This document shows, piece after piece, positions 36,040 through 45,153 of a DNA stretch of 64,000 bases. The DNA comes from DATAEG01 sp051001975 (lineage in GTDB: Bacteria > Actinomycetota > Actinomycetes > Mycobacteriales > Jatrophihabitantaceae): assembly GCA_051001975.1 (NCBI GenBank), contig JBPCMU010000129.1:7811-71810 (forward strand), written 5' to 3'. The translations under genes and the position numbers were made by a program. Every line of letters starts with the position of its first letter. Within the stretch, counting starts at the first letter, position 1. The notes under the pieces were generated by a model, which was not told where the DNA came from, searched no databases, and saw nothing but the letters and a program-made list of their open reading frames with translations.

Positions 36040-37016
36040 CGCGGCACCATCCCGTGCACGGCCGGGACCGATCCGGCCAGGTCCACCGAGGTGATCCAGC
36101 CGCCGGCCCGACCGTGCTCGAGCAGCGACTCCCGGTCGGCTGGCACGACGACCGGACGGGCGGAGCGGCTCTCCCAGTTCATCCGGGCCTGATGGCCTTC
36201 CCGGGCCAGCGGGAGTACCGAACGTCCGGCCGCCAACGCGTCACGGGTGGTGGCGAGCAGGGAGATGACTTCGTCGAGCGCTGCGGTCAACGCCACATTG
36301 CCGTCGCACCATGTGGCGACGAGTTCGGGTCGGGTCCGGGCGACCCGGGATCCGGTCGTGTACGAACCGGCGGCGAGAGAGAGCCCGAGTGGCCCGCCGG
36401 ACAGACCTGTCAGCGCGAGCACCTCGGCGAGAACGTGCGGCAGCCCGATGACGCGGGCAACGGCGTCGTCCTGCTCGGCTGCGGTTGTCGGCACCGGATG
36501 CGCTCCGAGCTCGCAGACCAGATCGGCGATGCCGAGCCAGGCGTCGAGGTGTGCGACGCCGTGGGGGGCGTCATCATCGGTGAGGGTCAACGACCACGGC
36601 GCCCCGTCGAACAGCTCGGCGTCAGCTGCGCGCCAGCCGCTGTTCTCGGTACCGGCCAGCGGATGCCCGCCGACGAATCGGGTGCCCGGCAGCGTCGACT
36701 CGACCGCTGCCGCGACAGGGCGCTTCAGCGTGCCGACGTCGGTGAGCACAGTGCGCGGGCCGATGGCCGACGATAGCTCGGCCAGTGCCTGCGGTACCTC
36801 GGTCAACGGCATCGCCAGGACAAGCAGGTCGGCGTCGGCGGCGGCTTCGGCGACGGAGCCGGCGATCTCGAAGCCATCCTCGCCCGCCGCGATCAGCGTC
36901 GCCGGGTCGAGGTCGTAACCCCAGCAGTCCCGTCCGGTTGCTCGCACCGCCCGCAGCAGTGAGCCACCGATCAGACCGAGCCCGAGTACACCGATCTGAC
37001 GGAAAGTTGCGGCCAC
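36036..37016 (-). CDS. tyrA: Prephenate dehydrogenase
   Basis: 326 residues from GTG 37016 (VAATFRQIGVLGLGLIGG). The Rossmann motif GLGLIGGSLLRAV, the TDVGTLKRPV segment and the family signature FVGGHPLAGTENSGW identify prephenate or arogenate dehydrogenase, which makes 4-hydroxyphenylpyruvate for tyrosine. There is no fused chorismate mutase or ACT domain, so no built-in feedback module is seen. The longer upstream frame is not used because it lacks family sequence. Divergent from the TadA-associated gene. Confidence 0.9.
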   Translation of the reverse strand: MAATFRQIGVLGLGLIGGSLLRAVRATGRDCWGYDLDPATLIAAGEDGFEIAGSVAEAAADADLLVLAMPLTEVPQALAELSSAIGPRTVLTDVGTLKRPVAAAVESTLPGTRFVGGHPLAGTENSGWRAADAELFDGAPWSLTLTDDDAPHGVAHLDAWLGIADLVCELGAHPVPTTAAEQDDAVARVIGLPHVLAEVLALTGLSGGPLGLSLAAGSYTTGSRVARTRPELVATWCDGNVALTAALDEVISLLATTRDALAAGRSVLPLAREGHQARMNWESRSARPVVVPADRESLLEHGRAGGWITSVDLAGSVPAVHGMVPR

Positions 37017-37150
37017 TCCGCGGACCCTATCGTTTGGCCCGGCGCGGCTATCCACTACCGATCGGGACGGCTTCGTGTCAGGATCTCGCAGGTCAGGTGT
37101 GCCGGACGGCGCGCCACCGGGTGGCGCGAGGCAGAGCGAGGTCGTGACGA

Positions 37151-37633
37151 ATGGCGCAACGAGGCTTTGCTGTCGCTGCCTATCGCGACGGGGATCGCTG
37201 GGAGTGTGTGGCACTGCCGCCCAGCGTTCTGGAAGATCTCGGCGTGTTGCTCGGCTCCCTGCGGTCGCAGCCGCCAGAGGGCGGGCCGTTCGTGGTGGCC
37301 AACATCGACGACGAGTTCTTCCTCATTGCCCGCGCCCAGGGCGGGCACATCGACCTGCTGCTGTCGGATCTGACCGCGTCGGTCGAGTATCCGCTGGCGC
37401 AGCAGGTGTTGGAGCGCCTCGGTGAGGAGCCACCGGAGGACGACGAGATGGACGAGGTCTGGCCGCTGGGCGATCTCGACCTGTTCGAGGATCTTGGGCT
37501 CGGCGAGGAGGAGATGGAGAGCGTCGTGGACGATCTCGACGCTTACGCCGACGAAATGCTCGCCTCGATCATGGAGCGCATCGGGCTCGGCACCGAGTAC
37601 AGCGCCGCAGTGTCAGCCGCTGCGTCGCGGTGA
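37151..37633 (+). CDS. tRNA adenosine deaminase-associated protein
   Basis: 160 residues from ATG 37151, with GAGG upstream. An N-terminal alpha/beta part (GFAVAAYRDGDRWEC, then VVANIDDEFFLIAR) is followed by an acidic stretch (EEPPEDDEMDEVWPLGDLD). The family is known in actinobacteria directly upstream of tadA, as here with a four-base overlap (GTGA). Its function is not established; the conserved linkage suggests it assists TadA. Confidence 0.88.
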   Translation: MAQRGFAVAAYRDGDRWECVALPPSVLEDLGVLLGSLRSQPPEGGPFVVANIDDEFFLIARAQGGHIDLLLSDLTASVEYPLAQQVLERLGEEPPEDDEMDEVWPLGDLDLFEDLGLGEEEMESVVDDLDAYADEMLASIMERIGLGTEYSAAVSAAASR

Positions 37634-38103
37634 CCGAGGCCAGCCGGCCCGCCGCCTGGGCGGACTGGATGGACGCCGCGCTCAACCTGGCCACGCAGTC
37701 CGGCTCAGACGTGCCGATCGGCGCGGTTGTCGTCGGATCGGATGGCAGCCTGCTCGCGTCGGCGGTCAACGAGCGCGAGCACGGCGACGACCCGACCGCG
37801 CATGCCGAAGTGGTTGCCCTACGTCGGGCCGGCGCGGCGAACGGATCATGGCGGTTGTCGGGCTGCACCCTGGTGGTGACGCTGGAGCCGTGCACGATGT
37901 GCGCCGGTGCCGCAGTGCTGGCTCGGGTGGATCGCGTGGTGTTCGGTGCCTGGGACCCGAAGGCGGGTGCGGCTGGCTCGCTGTGGGACGTGCTGCGCGA
38001 CCGACGGCTCAATCATCGACCGGAAGTCGTCAGTGGCGTCCGGGAGGTCGAGTGCGGCAAGCTGCTGGCCGACTTCTTCGCCGCGCACCGGGGTAGTGAC
38101 TGA
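37630..38103 (+). CDS. tadA: tRNA-specific adenosine deaminase
   Basis: 157 residues from GTG 37630. It has the zinc deaminase motifs: THAEVVAL (written PTAHAEVV; His and catalytic Glu) and LEPCTMCAGAAV (P-C-x2-C). TadA converts A34 to inosine in tRNA-Arg(ACG). The preceding gene encodes its usual partner and the tRNA-Ser gene follows 56 bases downstream. Length is normal. Confidence 0.93.
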   Translation: MTEASRPAAWADWMDAALNLATQSGSDVPIGAVVVGSDGSLLASAVNEREHGDDPTAHAEVVALRRAGAANGSWRLSGCTLVVTLEPCTMCAGAAVLARVDRVVFGAWDPKAGAAGSLWDVLRDRRLNHRPEVVSGVREVECGKLLADFFAAHRGSD

Positions 38104-38159
38104 CCGCGACGCTCGGCTGGTGGTCGTGGTGCGCGTCGGGGCCAGCTATCCTGTTCGGC

Positions 38160-38247
38160 GGTGGCGTGTCCGAGCGGCCGAAGGAGCGCGCCTCGAAAGC
38201 GCGTGAGGTGAAAGCCTCCGTGGGTTCAAATCCCACCGCCACCGCCA
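38160..38247 (+). tRNA. tRNA-Ser (CGA)
   Basis: Type II cloverleaf: acceptor GGTGGCG pairing CGCCACC, D-arm GTCCGAGCGGCCGAAGGA, anticodon loop CTCGAAA with anticodon CGA, long variable arm TGAGGTGAAAGCCTCC, T-arm GGTTCAAATCC. Discriminator G and an encoded CCA (38245-38247) close it. Confidence 0.96.
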
Positions 38248-38441
38248 CAAGCCCCGCTCATCGTGTGCGGACAGGCCGGCCCGTCTCGGCGAGTCATGCA
38301 ACGTCGTGATTTCACCGCTCTGGGGCGTCTCGCGGGAGTAACAGTTGACGTCGGCTCGTTCCGGCTGTCTGTTCCGGCGAGATACGGTGCCTCAATGACC
38401 GGATCTCGTGCCACCGTCTTCGTGACGCAGCCCGTGGCGCG

Positions 38442-41400
38442 ATGAGTTCCAGGTTTCTGCCGCTCCGGGCGTTGCGGTACCGGACCGGCCAGTCGGTTCT
38501 GTTGGGCCTGCTCGCCCTGGCTGCCGTGACCGCCTGTGCCGCCGGGCCCATGTACGAGCGTGCGGTGGAGCAAGCCGCGCTGCGGTCGAACCTGAACCAG
38601 GCCGCGGTCGCTGACCGCGGTGCTCGCATCGACTCGTCGAGTTCGGGGGACGCGGCGAGCTACCTGCCCACCGGCAAGCAGCGCGCATTGTTCGGCGCCC
38701 CGATCAACGGTACCGAGGCGAAGATCGAGGTCGTTGCGCCGAAGTCGCTGCGTACCTTCGAGAACACCGAGCACAACGTCGTGGGCATCGTTGCCACTCG
38801 CACCGACTACTGCGCACACCTGAAAATTGTCCAGGGCAAGTGCCCGACCGGATCGGCCGAGCTCGCCATCAGCTCGTCCTCGGCCAACGCGTTCAAGTTG
38901 AAGCTCGGTGACACCCTGCAGCTCGAGGGCGCCGGGGCGGGCACGTTCACGATCGGCGGGATGTCCGTCGTCGGCGTCTATCAGCCGTTCGACTCCCAGG
39001 ACGACTACTGGTTCGATCGCAGCTACTCCTCGGCCGAAGGCATGTATCGCCAGCCGAACGGCGACGCGCCGGACGTGCTGCACCCGGATGCATTCTTCGT
39101 GAGCAGCCAGGCGATCGCCGCGATCCAGCAGCAGTACGAGAGTCAGGTCGGAGCGGGCACTTCGCCGTTCACGTTCGCCACCGATCTCCCGTTGGACGTG
39201 CCGCGAACCAGCGTGGACGACATCGGCGTGCTGCGTGCTGCGTTGGCGGGGATCCAGAATCGGATCGCGAAGGCGCATGCAGTCGGCGATCCACAGCGCG
39301 GGACGTTGACGACGAATCTGCCGGCTCTGCTGGATACCGCGGACAAGGGCAGGCAGCAGACCCGCATCATCATCCCGACCCTTGCCGCCGAGCTCGGCCT
39401 GGTGATCCTGGTTCTGCTGGGCATGGTGATCGCAGTGGGCGTCGACCAGCGTCGACCCGAACTGGCGCTGGCCCGGCTGCGCGGTCGCGGCAAACCCGCG
39501 GCGGCCCGGTTCTTCATCGGCGAGATCACCGCATTGGTGACGGTTGCACTCATCCCGGGGCTGGCCGTCGCGTGGTTGGTGTGCACCTTGCTGTGCAAGG
39601 CGTTCCTGCCTTCTGGCGTGGTGCCGGAATGGCGCTGGCCGGTGCTGGCGGCGGGCGTTGCAGTGTCCCTGGTCGCACTGCTTGCCGCGGTGGTGATGGC
39701 CCGCCGAGCCGCAGCGCAGCCCATCGGGGACCTCCTGCGCAGCGTTCCGCGGCGGTCCGGCCGCTCCGTCGGACTGCTCGAGGTCGGCGTGGGCATCGCC
39801 GCCCTGGCCGGTGTGGTGGTGGTCTTGACCGGCGGTGACAAGAGCGCGCTGGCCCTGATCACCCCTGGACTCATCGCGATCCTGGCCGGTCTGGTGTTGA
39901 GCCGGATCATCCTGACGATCGCACGGCGAGTCGGGGTGCGGGCGATGTGGACCAATCGGCTGGCCACCGCCGTCTCCGCGTTGCATGTAGCACGCAGCCC
40001 CAACTTCCGGCGCATCGTCACGCTGGTGTGCGTCGCGGTTGCACTGGCCGTCTCCTCAGTCGATCAGTGGAGCGTCGCAGGCACCGAGCGGCACGCTCGC
40101 GCGCAGGCTCAGGTCGGTGCAGCAGTGGTGCTCACGGTGCAGGCTCCCAGCGCCCTCGCCCTCCAAGAGACGGCCAGCACTGCCGACCCGGGCGGCACGT
40201 ATGCCATGCCGGTCGTCGTCGAGACGCCCGCGGGTGGGGATACCCCGTTGATGGCCGTCGGCGAGAAGCAGTTTCGGTCGGTCGCCGACTGGGGGTCGTC
40301 GCGGGACACCCCGAGCGCGTCGACTGTCGGCAAGCTGGCACCTATTAACCCGCCGAAGGCGCTGGATGTCGCCGGGTCGCTGGTACAACTCGCGATCTCC
40401 AGCGTGCAGGTCGCCGGCGTCAAGGTGGGGGGCGCGGACACCCCACCGGACCAGCGCCCGCAGGCGGTGTCGCTGCGGCTCTACTTTCGCCTCCGCGATG
40501 GCGTGCTCACGACGACGACCTTGCCGCTGAAGACCATGACCTCCGCGCAGACCGTCACTGCCGTCTTCGGAGGATGCAAGCAGGGTTGCCAGCTCAGTCG
40601 GGTGGAGTTGCTGCGCGCAGCGGGCGACTTCAGCGAGGCCAAGGTGCGGGTTGCACTCGCCGACCTGTCCGTCGGCGAACCCGGGGCGTTGCAGTCGCTC
40701 GCGCTCGGCCGGCCTGCGGACTGGGGCAACGTGAACGCTGACGCCGCAGCCGCCGGGTCGGCCGATCAGATCGCGTTCACCGACTCGGACGGTAGCGGGC
40801 TGACGTTGGACTCCGACAGCCACGGCTCGTCGGCGCTGCTGCAACACCTCGACATCCCGGTCGCGTTGCCGTGCCTCGTCGCCGGTACGCCCAGCGGCAA
40901 CAAGGTGGGCAAGAACGGCCTGGCCATCCACGGCATCGACAACACGTCGGTGTCCTGCGTGCCGGTGGGCAAGCTCGCCTTCGCGCCGCGGGTCGGCAGG
41001 GACGTGGTGGTCGTCGACCTGAGCCTCGCGATCGGTGTCAGCACGGCCGCTCTCACCTCCGCCACCAGCTACCTATGGCTGTCGCAGGATGACCCGAAGC
41101 GGGAACGGGCACTGCGCGCGACGATGGCGAACAAGGGCCTGTTGCTCGTCAAACGCGAGACGGCGGCACAGTTCCGTGCGCAGTACGACGATTCCCCGCC
41201 GGCGTGGTCGATCCAGGTGGCCTTGATGACCGCCTGCGCCGCGGCCGTCGTGTCGGCGTTGATGGTGGTGATCGTCGCGTACACCTCGCGGCGCGGTCGC
41301 AGTCGGGACCTGTCCGCGCTGCGCCTGGTAGGCGTGCCGTTGCGGACGGTGCGCCGCGGCGTGATGGGTGAGCAACTGGTCGCGGTCGTACTCGGCTCGG

Positions 41401-41627
41401 TGATCGGTGCCGTGGTCGGCGTCATCGGCGCGCGGCTGGCGCTGCCTGCTGTCCCGCTGTTCGTCAGATCGGCGTCCTACCCGGAGCCGACGCTGGCGAC
41501 GGCATGGAGCGAGACGGCCGTGGCCGCAGTGGCCGCACTTGTACTGCTCGTCGTTGCCGCGGTGGTGGCCGGCTGGTTGGTGGTGCGGCGGTTGTCGCCC
41601 GATCGACTGCGGGAGGGAGGCCTGTGA
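38442..41627 (+). CDS. ABC transporter permease, FtsX/MacB type, 1061 residues
   Basis: One N-terminal helix (LGLLALAAVTACAAGPMYERA) precedes a large extracytoplasmic domain. A first FtsX-type helix set (LGLVILVLLGMVIAVGVDQ) starts near residue 310 and includes an ARLRGRGKPAAARFF coupling segment. A second extracytoplasmic domain with several Cys pairs follows, then a last FtsX set beginning VALMTACAAAVVSALM near residue 925. The duplicated permease in one chain means it could form the whole membrane part. GTGA overlap with the first ATPase gene. FtsX/MacB systems export lipoproteins, peptides or lipids, or transmit mechanical force; the substrate is unknown. The Shine-Dalgarno sequence is weak. 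Confidence 0.88.
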   Translation: MSSRFLPLRALRYRTGQSVLLGLLALAAVTACAAGPMYERAVEQAALRSNLNQAAVADRGARIDSSSSGDAASYLPTGKQRALFGAPINGTEAKIEVVAPKSLRTFENTEHNVVGIVATRTDYCAHLKIVQGKCPTGSAELAISSSSANAFKLKLGDTLQLEGAGAGTFTIGGMSVVGVYQPFDSQDDYWFDRSYSSAEGMYRQPNGDAPDVLHPDAFFVSSQAIAAIQQQYESQVGAGTSPFTFATDLPLDVPRTSVDDIGVLRAALAGIQNRIAKAHAVGDPQRGTLTTNLPALLDTADKGRQQTRIIIPTLAAELGLVILVLLGMVIAVGVDQRRPELALARLRGRGKPAAARFFIGEITALVTVALIPGLAVAWLVCTLLCKAFLPSGVVPEWRWPVLAAGVAVSLVALLAAVVMARRAAAQPIGDLLRSVPRRSGRSVGLLEVGVGIAALAGVVVVLTGGDKSALALITPGLIAILAGLVLSRIILTIARRVGVRAMWTNRLATAVSALHVARSPNFRRIVTLVCVAVALAVSSVDQWSVAGTERHARAQAQVGAAVVLTVQAPSALALQETASTADPGGTYAMPVVVETPAGGDTPLMAVGEKQFRSVADWGSSRDTPSASTVGKLAPINPPKALDVAGSLVQLAISSVQVAGVKVGGADTPPDQRPQAVSLRLYFRLRDGVLTTTTLPLKTMTSAQTVTAVFGGCKQGCQLSRVELLRAAGDFSEAKVRVALADLSVGEPGALQSLALGRPADWGNVNADAAAAGSADQIAFTDSDGSGLTLDSDSHGSSALLQHLDIPVALPCLVAGTPSGNKVGKNGLAIHGIDNTSVSCVPVGKLAFAPRVGRDVVVVDLSLAIGVSTAALTSATSYLWLSQDDPKRERALRATMANKGLLLVKRETAAQFRAQYDDSPPAWSIQVALMTACAAAVVSALMVVIVAYTSRRGRSRDLSALRLVGVPLRTVRRGVMGEQLVAVVLGSVIGAVVGVIGARLALPAVPLFVRSASYPEPTLATAWSETAVAAVAALVLLVVAAVVAGWLVVRRLSPDRLREGGL

Positions 41628-42478
41628 CCGGGTTGTCGGTTTCTGCGCATGGGTTGGTGCACATCTACCGGCTCGAGGGCAACGACGTTGTCGCGCTGAC
41701 CAGTGTCGACCTGCACGTGTCGCCGGGTCAGATGGTCGGCTTGCTCGGGCCGTCGGGTTCGGGCAAGTCCACACTCATCACCTTGCTCGCCGGCTTGCAG
41801 CGGCCCAGTGCCGGCAAGCTGCGCGTCGGCGACCACGACCTGGGCATGCTGGACGATGGGGACCTCGACACCATGCGGGCCACGGAGGTCGGCACCGTGC
41901 TGCAAGGGGCGGTGCGTAACCTGCTCGCCTACGCATCACCCCTCGACAACGTGGCCTTTGCGCAGAGCGCCGCGCGGCGCATCGGGAAGAAGGACCTCCC
42001 GGAGCCAACCGAGGTGCTCGACCTGCTCGGCATGGCCGAGTCGGCCAACCGTTCGTTGGTGGAGCTCACTCCGGGGCAGTTGCAACGGCTTGCCGTCGCC
42101 GTCGGGATGGCTGCGCTGCCTGGGCTGCTGCTCGCCGACGAACCGACCAGCCAGCTCGACCATCAGTACCGCGACGAGGTGCTGAATTCGATCCATCGCA
42201 TCAACCAGGAGATCGGCACCACGGTCATCACCGTGACGCACGACCCGGCGGTGGCCGCCCGGATGCCGCGCACGATCACCATCCGCGATGGCCGGATCGG
42301 TGCCGAGGGCCACGACGGTGAGGAGTTCGCCGTGGTCGGTCGGGACGGGTCGCTGCAGTTGCCGCCGGATGTCCGCGATCTCATGCCGGCCGGCACCCTT
42401 TTGCGGGTGCGCCTGAACGCGGACGGCAGCGTGCTGCTCGATCCGCGTGCCGTCGACACGGAGGAGGTGACCGAGTGA
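41624..42478 (+). CDS. ABC transporter ATPase (MacB/LolD type, degenerate signature)
   Basis: 284 residues from GTG 41624 with GGGAGGGAGG just upstream, overlapping the permease stop. Walker A is GPSGSGKST and Walker B is LLLADEPTSQLD. The signature is LTPGQLQRLAV instead of LSGGQ, and the expected Q-loop reads VGTVLQGAV. A C-terminal extension of about 50 residues (EFAVVGRDGSLQLPPDV) may be regulatory. It is followed after a GTGA overlap by a second ATPase gene with a canonical signature, so the pair may form a heterodimer with one weakened site. Confidence 0.88.
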   Translation: MTGLSVSAHGLVHIYRLEGNDVVALTSVDLHVSPGQMVGLLGPSGSGKSTLITLLAGLQRPSAGKLRVGDHDLGMLDDGDLDTMRATEVGTVLQGAVRNLLAYASPLDNVAFAQSAARRIGKKDLPEPTEVLDLLGMAESANRSLVELTPGQLQRLAVAVGMAALPGLLLADEPTSQLDHQYRDEVLNSIHRINQEIGTTVITVTHDPAVAARMPRTITIRDGRIGAEGHDGEEFAVVGRDGSLQLPPDVRDLMPAGTLLRVRLNADGSVLLDPRAVDTEEVTE

Positions 42479-43218
42479 GCGACTCGCCCGCGCCGCGGCA
42501 TGCGGCCGAAGGGCCGTCCGCCGCGCCCACTGGCGCCGTGCCGGGCATCCGGGCGGGTTCCGCAGCAACGCTCGAGGCCAGCGGCATCGACGTCTGCTAC
42601 GGCGACGTCTCCGCCGTGCGCAAGGTGAGCATCTCGGTACGCGGCGGCGACCTGGTCGCGGTGACCGGGCCGTCCGGCGCCGGCAAGACGTCGTTGCTCT
42701 GCGCCCTGTCCGGCGTGGTGCACCCGACCGAGGGTGCCGCTTGGATCGACGGGGTCGAGCTCGGCAACCGCGACGAGGCGGTGGCGCGCGGCATCGTGCT
42801 GGTGCCGCAGGGCAACGCGTTGGTACGTATCTTCACGGCAGTGGAGAACGTCGCGGTGCCGCTGGTCAGCCGCAGGTCCAAGAACCGCGACGCGAAGGAT
42901 CGGGCGCACGCCGCACTGGAGCTCGTCGGCCTGGAGGACGCGGGCGACCAGCTTCTCGAGGAACTCTCCGGCGGCCAGCAGCAACGGGTCGCTGTCGCGC
43001 GCGGGCTCGCCGAGCGGGGTCGCTTCCTGCTCGCCGACGAGCCGACCAGCGAGCTGGATGCGAGCAACCGAGAACGCGTGATGGGCCTGCTGCGGGCCGA
43101 GGCCGACCGGGGTGTCGGCGTACTCGTCGCGACGCACGACCCGGAGGCAGCAGCGGTGTGCGACGCAGAACTGCGGTTGGACGAAGGCGTCGCCGTCTGG
43201 GTCCGCGACGATCGCTGA
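42475..43218 (+). CDS. ABC transporter ATPase (MacB/LolD type, canonical motifs)
   Basis: 247 residues from GTG 42475. A 30-residue Ala/Pro-rich leader precedes the fold. Walker A is GPSGAGKTS, Q-loop VLVPQGNALV, signature LSGGQQQRVAVARGL, Walker B FLLADEPTSELD and H-loop LVATHDPEA. It is the last gene of the three-gene exporter operon and ends before a hairpin that would stop transcription from both sides. Confidence 0.9.
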   Translation: MSDSPAPRHAAEGPSAAPTGAVPGIRAGSAATLEASGIDVCYGDVSAVRKVSISVRGGDLVAVTGPSGAGKTSLLCALSGVVHPTEGAAWIDGVELGNRDEAVARGIVLVPQGNALVRIFTAVENVAVPLVSRRSKNRDAKDRAHAALELVGLEDAGDQLLEELSGGQQQRVAVARGLAERGRFLLADEPTSELDASNRERVMGLLRAEADRGVGVLVATHDPEAAAVCDAELRLDEGVAVWVRDDR

Positions 43219-43227
43219 TCGATACGG

Positions 43228-43269
43228 TTTTGGCCGCCCAGCTCGGTATTCGACGGCCGCCGGCCAAAA
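43228..43269. terminator. Bidirectional hairpin terminator between convergent operons
   Basis: TTTTGGCCG at 43228-43236 pairs perfectly with CGGCCAAAA at 43261-43269. The A and T runs at the outer ends give a U-tract in either direction. It lies in the 54-base gap between the ABC exporter operon and the response regulator gene, exactly where a shared terminator is expected. Confidence 0.72.
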
Positions 43270-43272
43270 GCC

Positions 43273-43878
43273 TCAGAGCCAGCCGTTCTCGCGAGCGGCG
43301 AGCACCGCTTCCATCCGGTTGCGGCTGCCGGTCTTGCCGATAGCTGCGGACAGGTAGTTGCGCACGGTGCTCTCCGACAGGAACAACCGGGCGGAGATCT
43401 GCGCCGCACTGGAACCATCTGCGGCGGCCCGGAGTACGTCGGCTTCCCGATCGGTGAGCGGTGACGGCCCGGCGCTGAGCGCGGCCGCGGCGAGCTCTGG
43501 GTCGACGACGGTACCGCCGCCGGCCACCGTACGGATCGCCTGCGCCAGCCCCTCGACCGGTCCGTCCTTGACGAGGAACCCACGAGCCCCCGCCTCCAGC
43601 GCGCGGCGCAGGTATCCGGTCCGCCCGAACGTCGTCACTATGACGACCCCGCACTGCGGCAACGCGCTGCGAAGGTGTGCAGCAGCCTCAATGCCGCTCA
43701 TGCCGGGCAACTCGATGTCCAGCAGCGCGATGTCCGGACGGTGCTCGGTCGCGGCGGGCACGATCTCGTCACCGCGGCTCACCTGCGCAACGACCTCGAG
43801 GTCGTCCTCCAACCCGAGCAGCACCGCCAGCGCACCACGCATCATCGATTGGTCCTCGGCGAGCAGGACCCGGATCAT
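43273..43878 (-). CDS. NarL/DesR-family response regulator
   Basis: 201 residues from ATG 43878. The receiver domain begins IRVLLAEDQSMMRGAL (acidic pocket) with the phosphoacceptor Asp in IALLDIELPGMSG, followed by VTTFGRTGYL and FLVKDGP. A LuxR-type HTH ends the protein (LTDREADVLRAAADG, then SESTVRNYLSAAIGKTG). ATGA overlap with the kinase stop shows that the two form one unit. Convergent with the ABC exporter, whose expression it may control, as is common for DesKR-like pairs. Confidence 0.92.
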   Translation of the reverse strand: MIRVLLAEDQSMMRGALAVLLGLEDDLEVVAQVSRGDEIVPAATEHRPDIALLDIELPGMSGIEAAAHLRSALPQCGVVIVTTFGRTGYLRRALEAGARGFLVKDGPVEGLAQAIRTVAGGGTVVDPELAAAALSAGPSPLTDREADVLRAAADGSSAAQISARLFLSESTVRNYLSAAIGKTGSRNRMEAVLAARENGWL

Positions 43879-45071
43879 CGCGCCACCACATCGGTGTCGA
43901 GCGGCGCCCGCACCCACACCGTCAGCCCGGTCGTCGCGCGGTCAATCTGGAGCCGCGCGTGAGCAGCCGCGGCACGCTCCCGGAGACCGCCCAGCCCGCC
44001 GCCGGGCCTGGCGGTCATCGCCTGCCTGCCGTCGTCGATGACGTGGATGCTCGCCGTGTGCTCGTCGCAGGCAAGTCGGACGATGCAGTGCCGACCGCCG
44101 GAGTGCCGGATCACGTTGGTGACCGACTCGCGCAGCACCCAACCGAACAGCTCGTCCACGGGCGGCGGGAGGATGGTGTCCGCGCCGCTGACGGCGAGAT
44201 CGATGCCTGTCGCGGCAAGCGCCACCTCCGCCCGGGCAAGTTCTGCGGTCACGGTCATCCCGCGGTAGGAACTGGCCGCCTGGCGCACCTCCGACAGCGC
44301 CCGCCGACCGATCGTCTCGATGTCCGCGGCGTGCTCGGCTGCCGCATCCGAGCCGGTGAGCCGGCGGACCACCTCGGCCTTCACAACGATGACCGAGAGC
44401 GTGTGCCCGAGCAGGTCATGCAGGTCGCGGGAGAAGCGCAGCCGCTCCTCGGTCACCGCGACGTCGGCGAGTTCCTCGCGAGTGCGGGCGAGTTCGCCGA
44501 TGACGGCCAACAGCAGGCAGAACCAGAACGTGCTGATCCCGGAGAGGAAGGTGGGTAGTGCTGTCGTCCAGGTGGCGTCCCAGTGGTGTGTTGACAGCCA
44601 CTCCGAGCCACCGCACAGCAGCGTTACGCCGATGATGGCCCGCACCGTCCACCCGGTTTGCAACGCGGCGCCGACGCCAATGTTGCAGAGGATGAAAAGC
44701 GGTGACCAGGCTTGGCCGAAGCCGATCACAGTGGCGATGGCGATAGCGCCCATCACGGTCAGGCAGCCGACCGCGAGCAACGGCTCGGGCCGCCGGCGGA
44801 ACGCGGCGGTGATCGAGCCGAACCAACATGCCGAGGCGACCAGGATCGCCGGCCACGCCAACCATCCCGGTGACGCGCCGGCAGCGCCGATCACCGGTCC
44901 GATGATCAATGGCACGAACCAGATGAGCACGCCGCCGAGGGCTGGTGCTTTGGTGCCGGTGGCCCACTGGATCACGCCCTGAACGGCGGCGCTGCGGTTG
45001 CGTTCCGGTCGCGTGCGGTCCTGACTCGGTTCGGCGCGGCGGATGCCGTGCCCGATCGGCTCCGTATCCAC
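43875..45071 (-). CDS. DesK-like sensor histidine kinase
   Basis: 398 residues from GTG 45071 (the upstream extension of the frame has no family sequence). About five helices form the sensor (residues 45-205), followed by HisKA_3 with RFSRDLHDLLGHTLSVIVV (phosphoacceptor His). A HATPase follows: LRESVTNVIRHSGG (N-box) and GGGLGGLRERAAAA (G-box). No extracytoplasmic domain, so it probably senses the membrane itself or a partner protein, as in DesK and bacitracin-type sensors. Ribosome site weak. Confidence 0.9.
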   Translation of the reverse strand: MDTEPIGHGIRRAEPSQDRTRPERNRSAAVQGVIQWATGTKAPALGGVLIWFVPLIIGPVIGAAGASPGWLAWPAILVASACWFGSITAAFRRRPEPLLAVGCLTVMGAIAIATVIGFGQAWSPLFILCNIGVGAALQTGWTVRAIIGVTLLCGGSEWLSTHHWDATWTTALPTFLSGISTFWFCLLLAVIGELARTREELADVAVTEERLRFSRDLHDLLGHTLSVIVVKAEVVRRLTGSDAAAEHAADIETIGRRALSEVRQAASSYRGMTVTAELARAEVALAATGIDLAVSGADTILPPPVDELFGWVLRESVTNVIRHSGGRHCIVRLACDEHTASIHVIDDGRQAMTARPGGGLGGLRERAAAAHARLQIDRATTGLTVWVRAPLDTDVVAR

Positions 45072-45153
45072 GCCAGTCAGCCTAGGACGGCGTGGTGGTC
45101 GAAATAGCGTGCCGCAGTGCCGAGTTCCCCGCGGCCGGACTGAACCCACACCG

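Noticed and set aside
38248..38441. TTGACG box upstream of the FtsX-type permease gene
   Set aside because: No matching -10 element at normal spacing; the next TA-rich hexamer is about 30 bases away.
38226..39986. A 586-codon minus-strand frame opposite the FtsX-type permease
   Set aside because: His/Gln/Arg-rich shadow with no motifs; it also runs across the tRNA-Ser 3' end.
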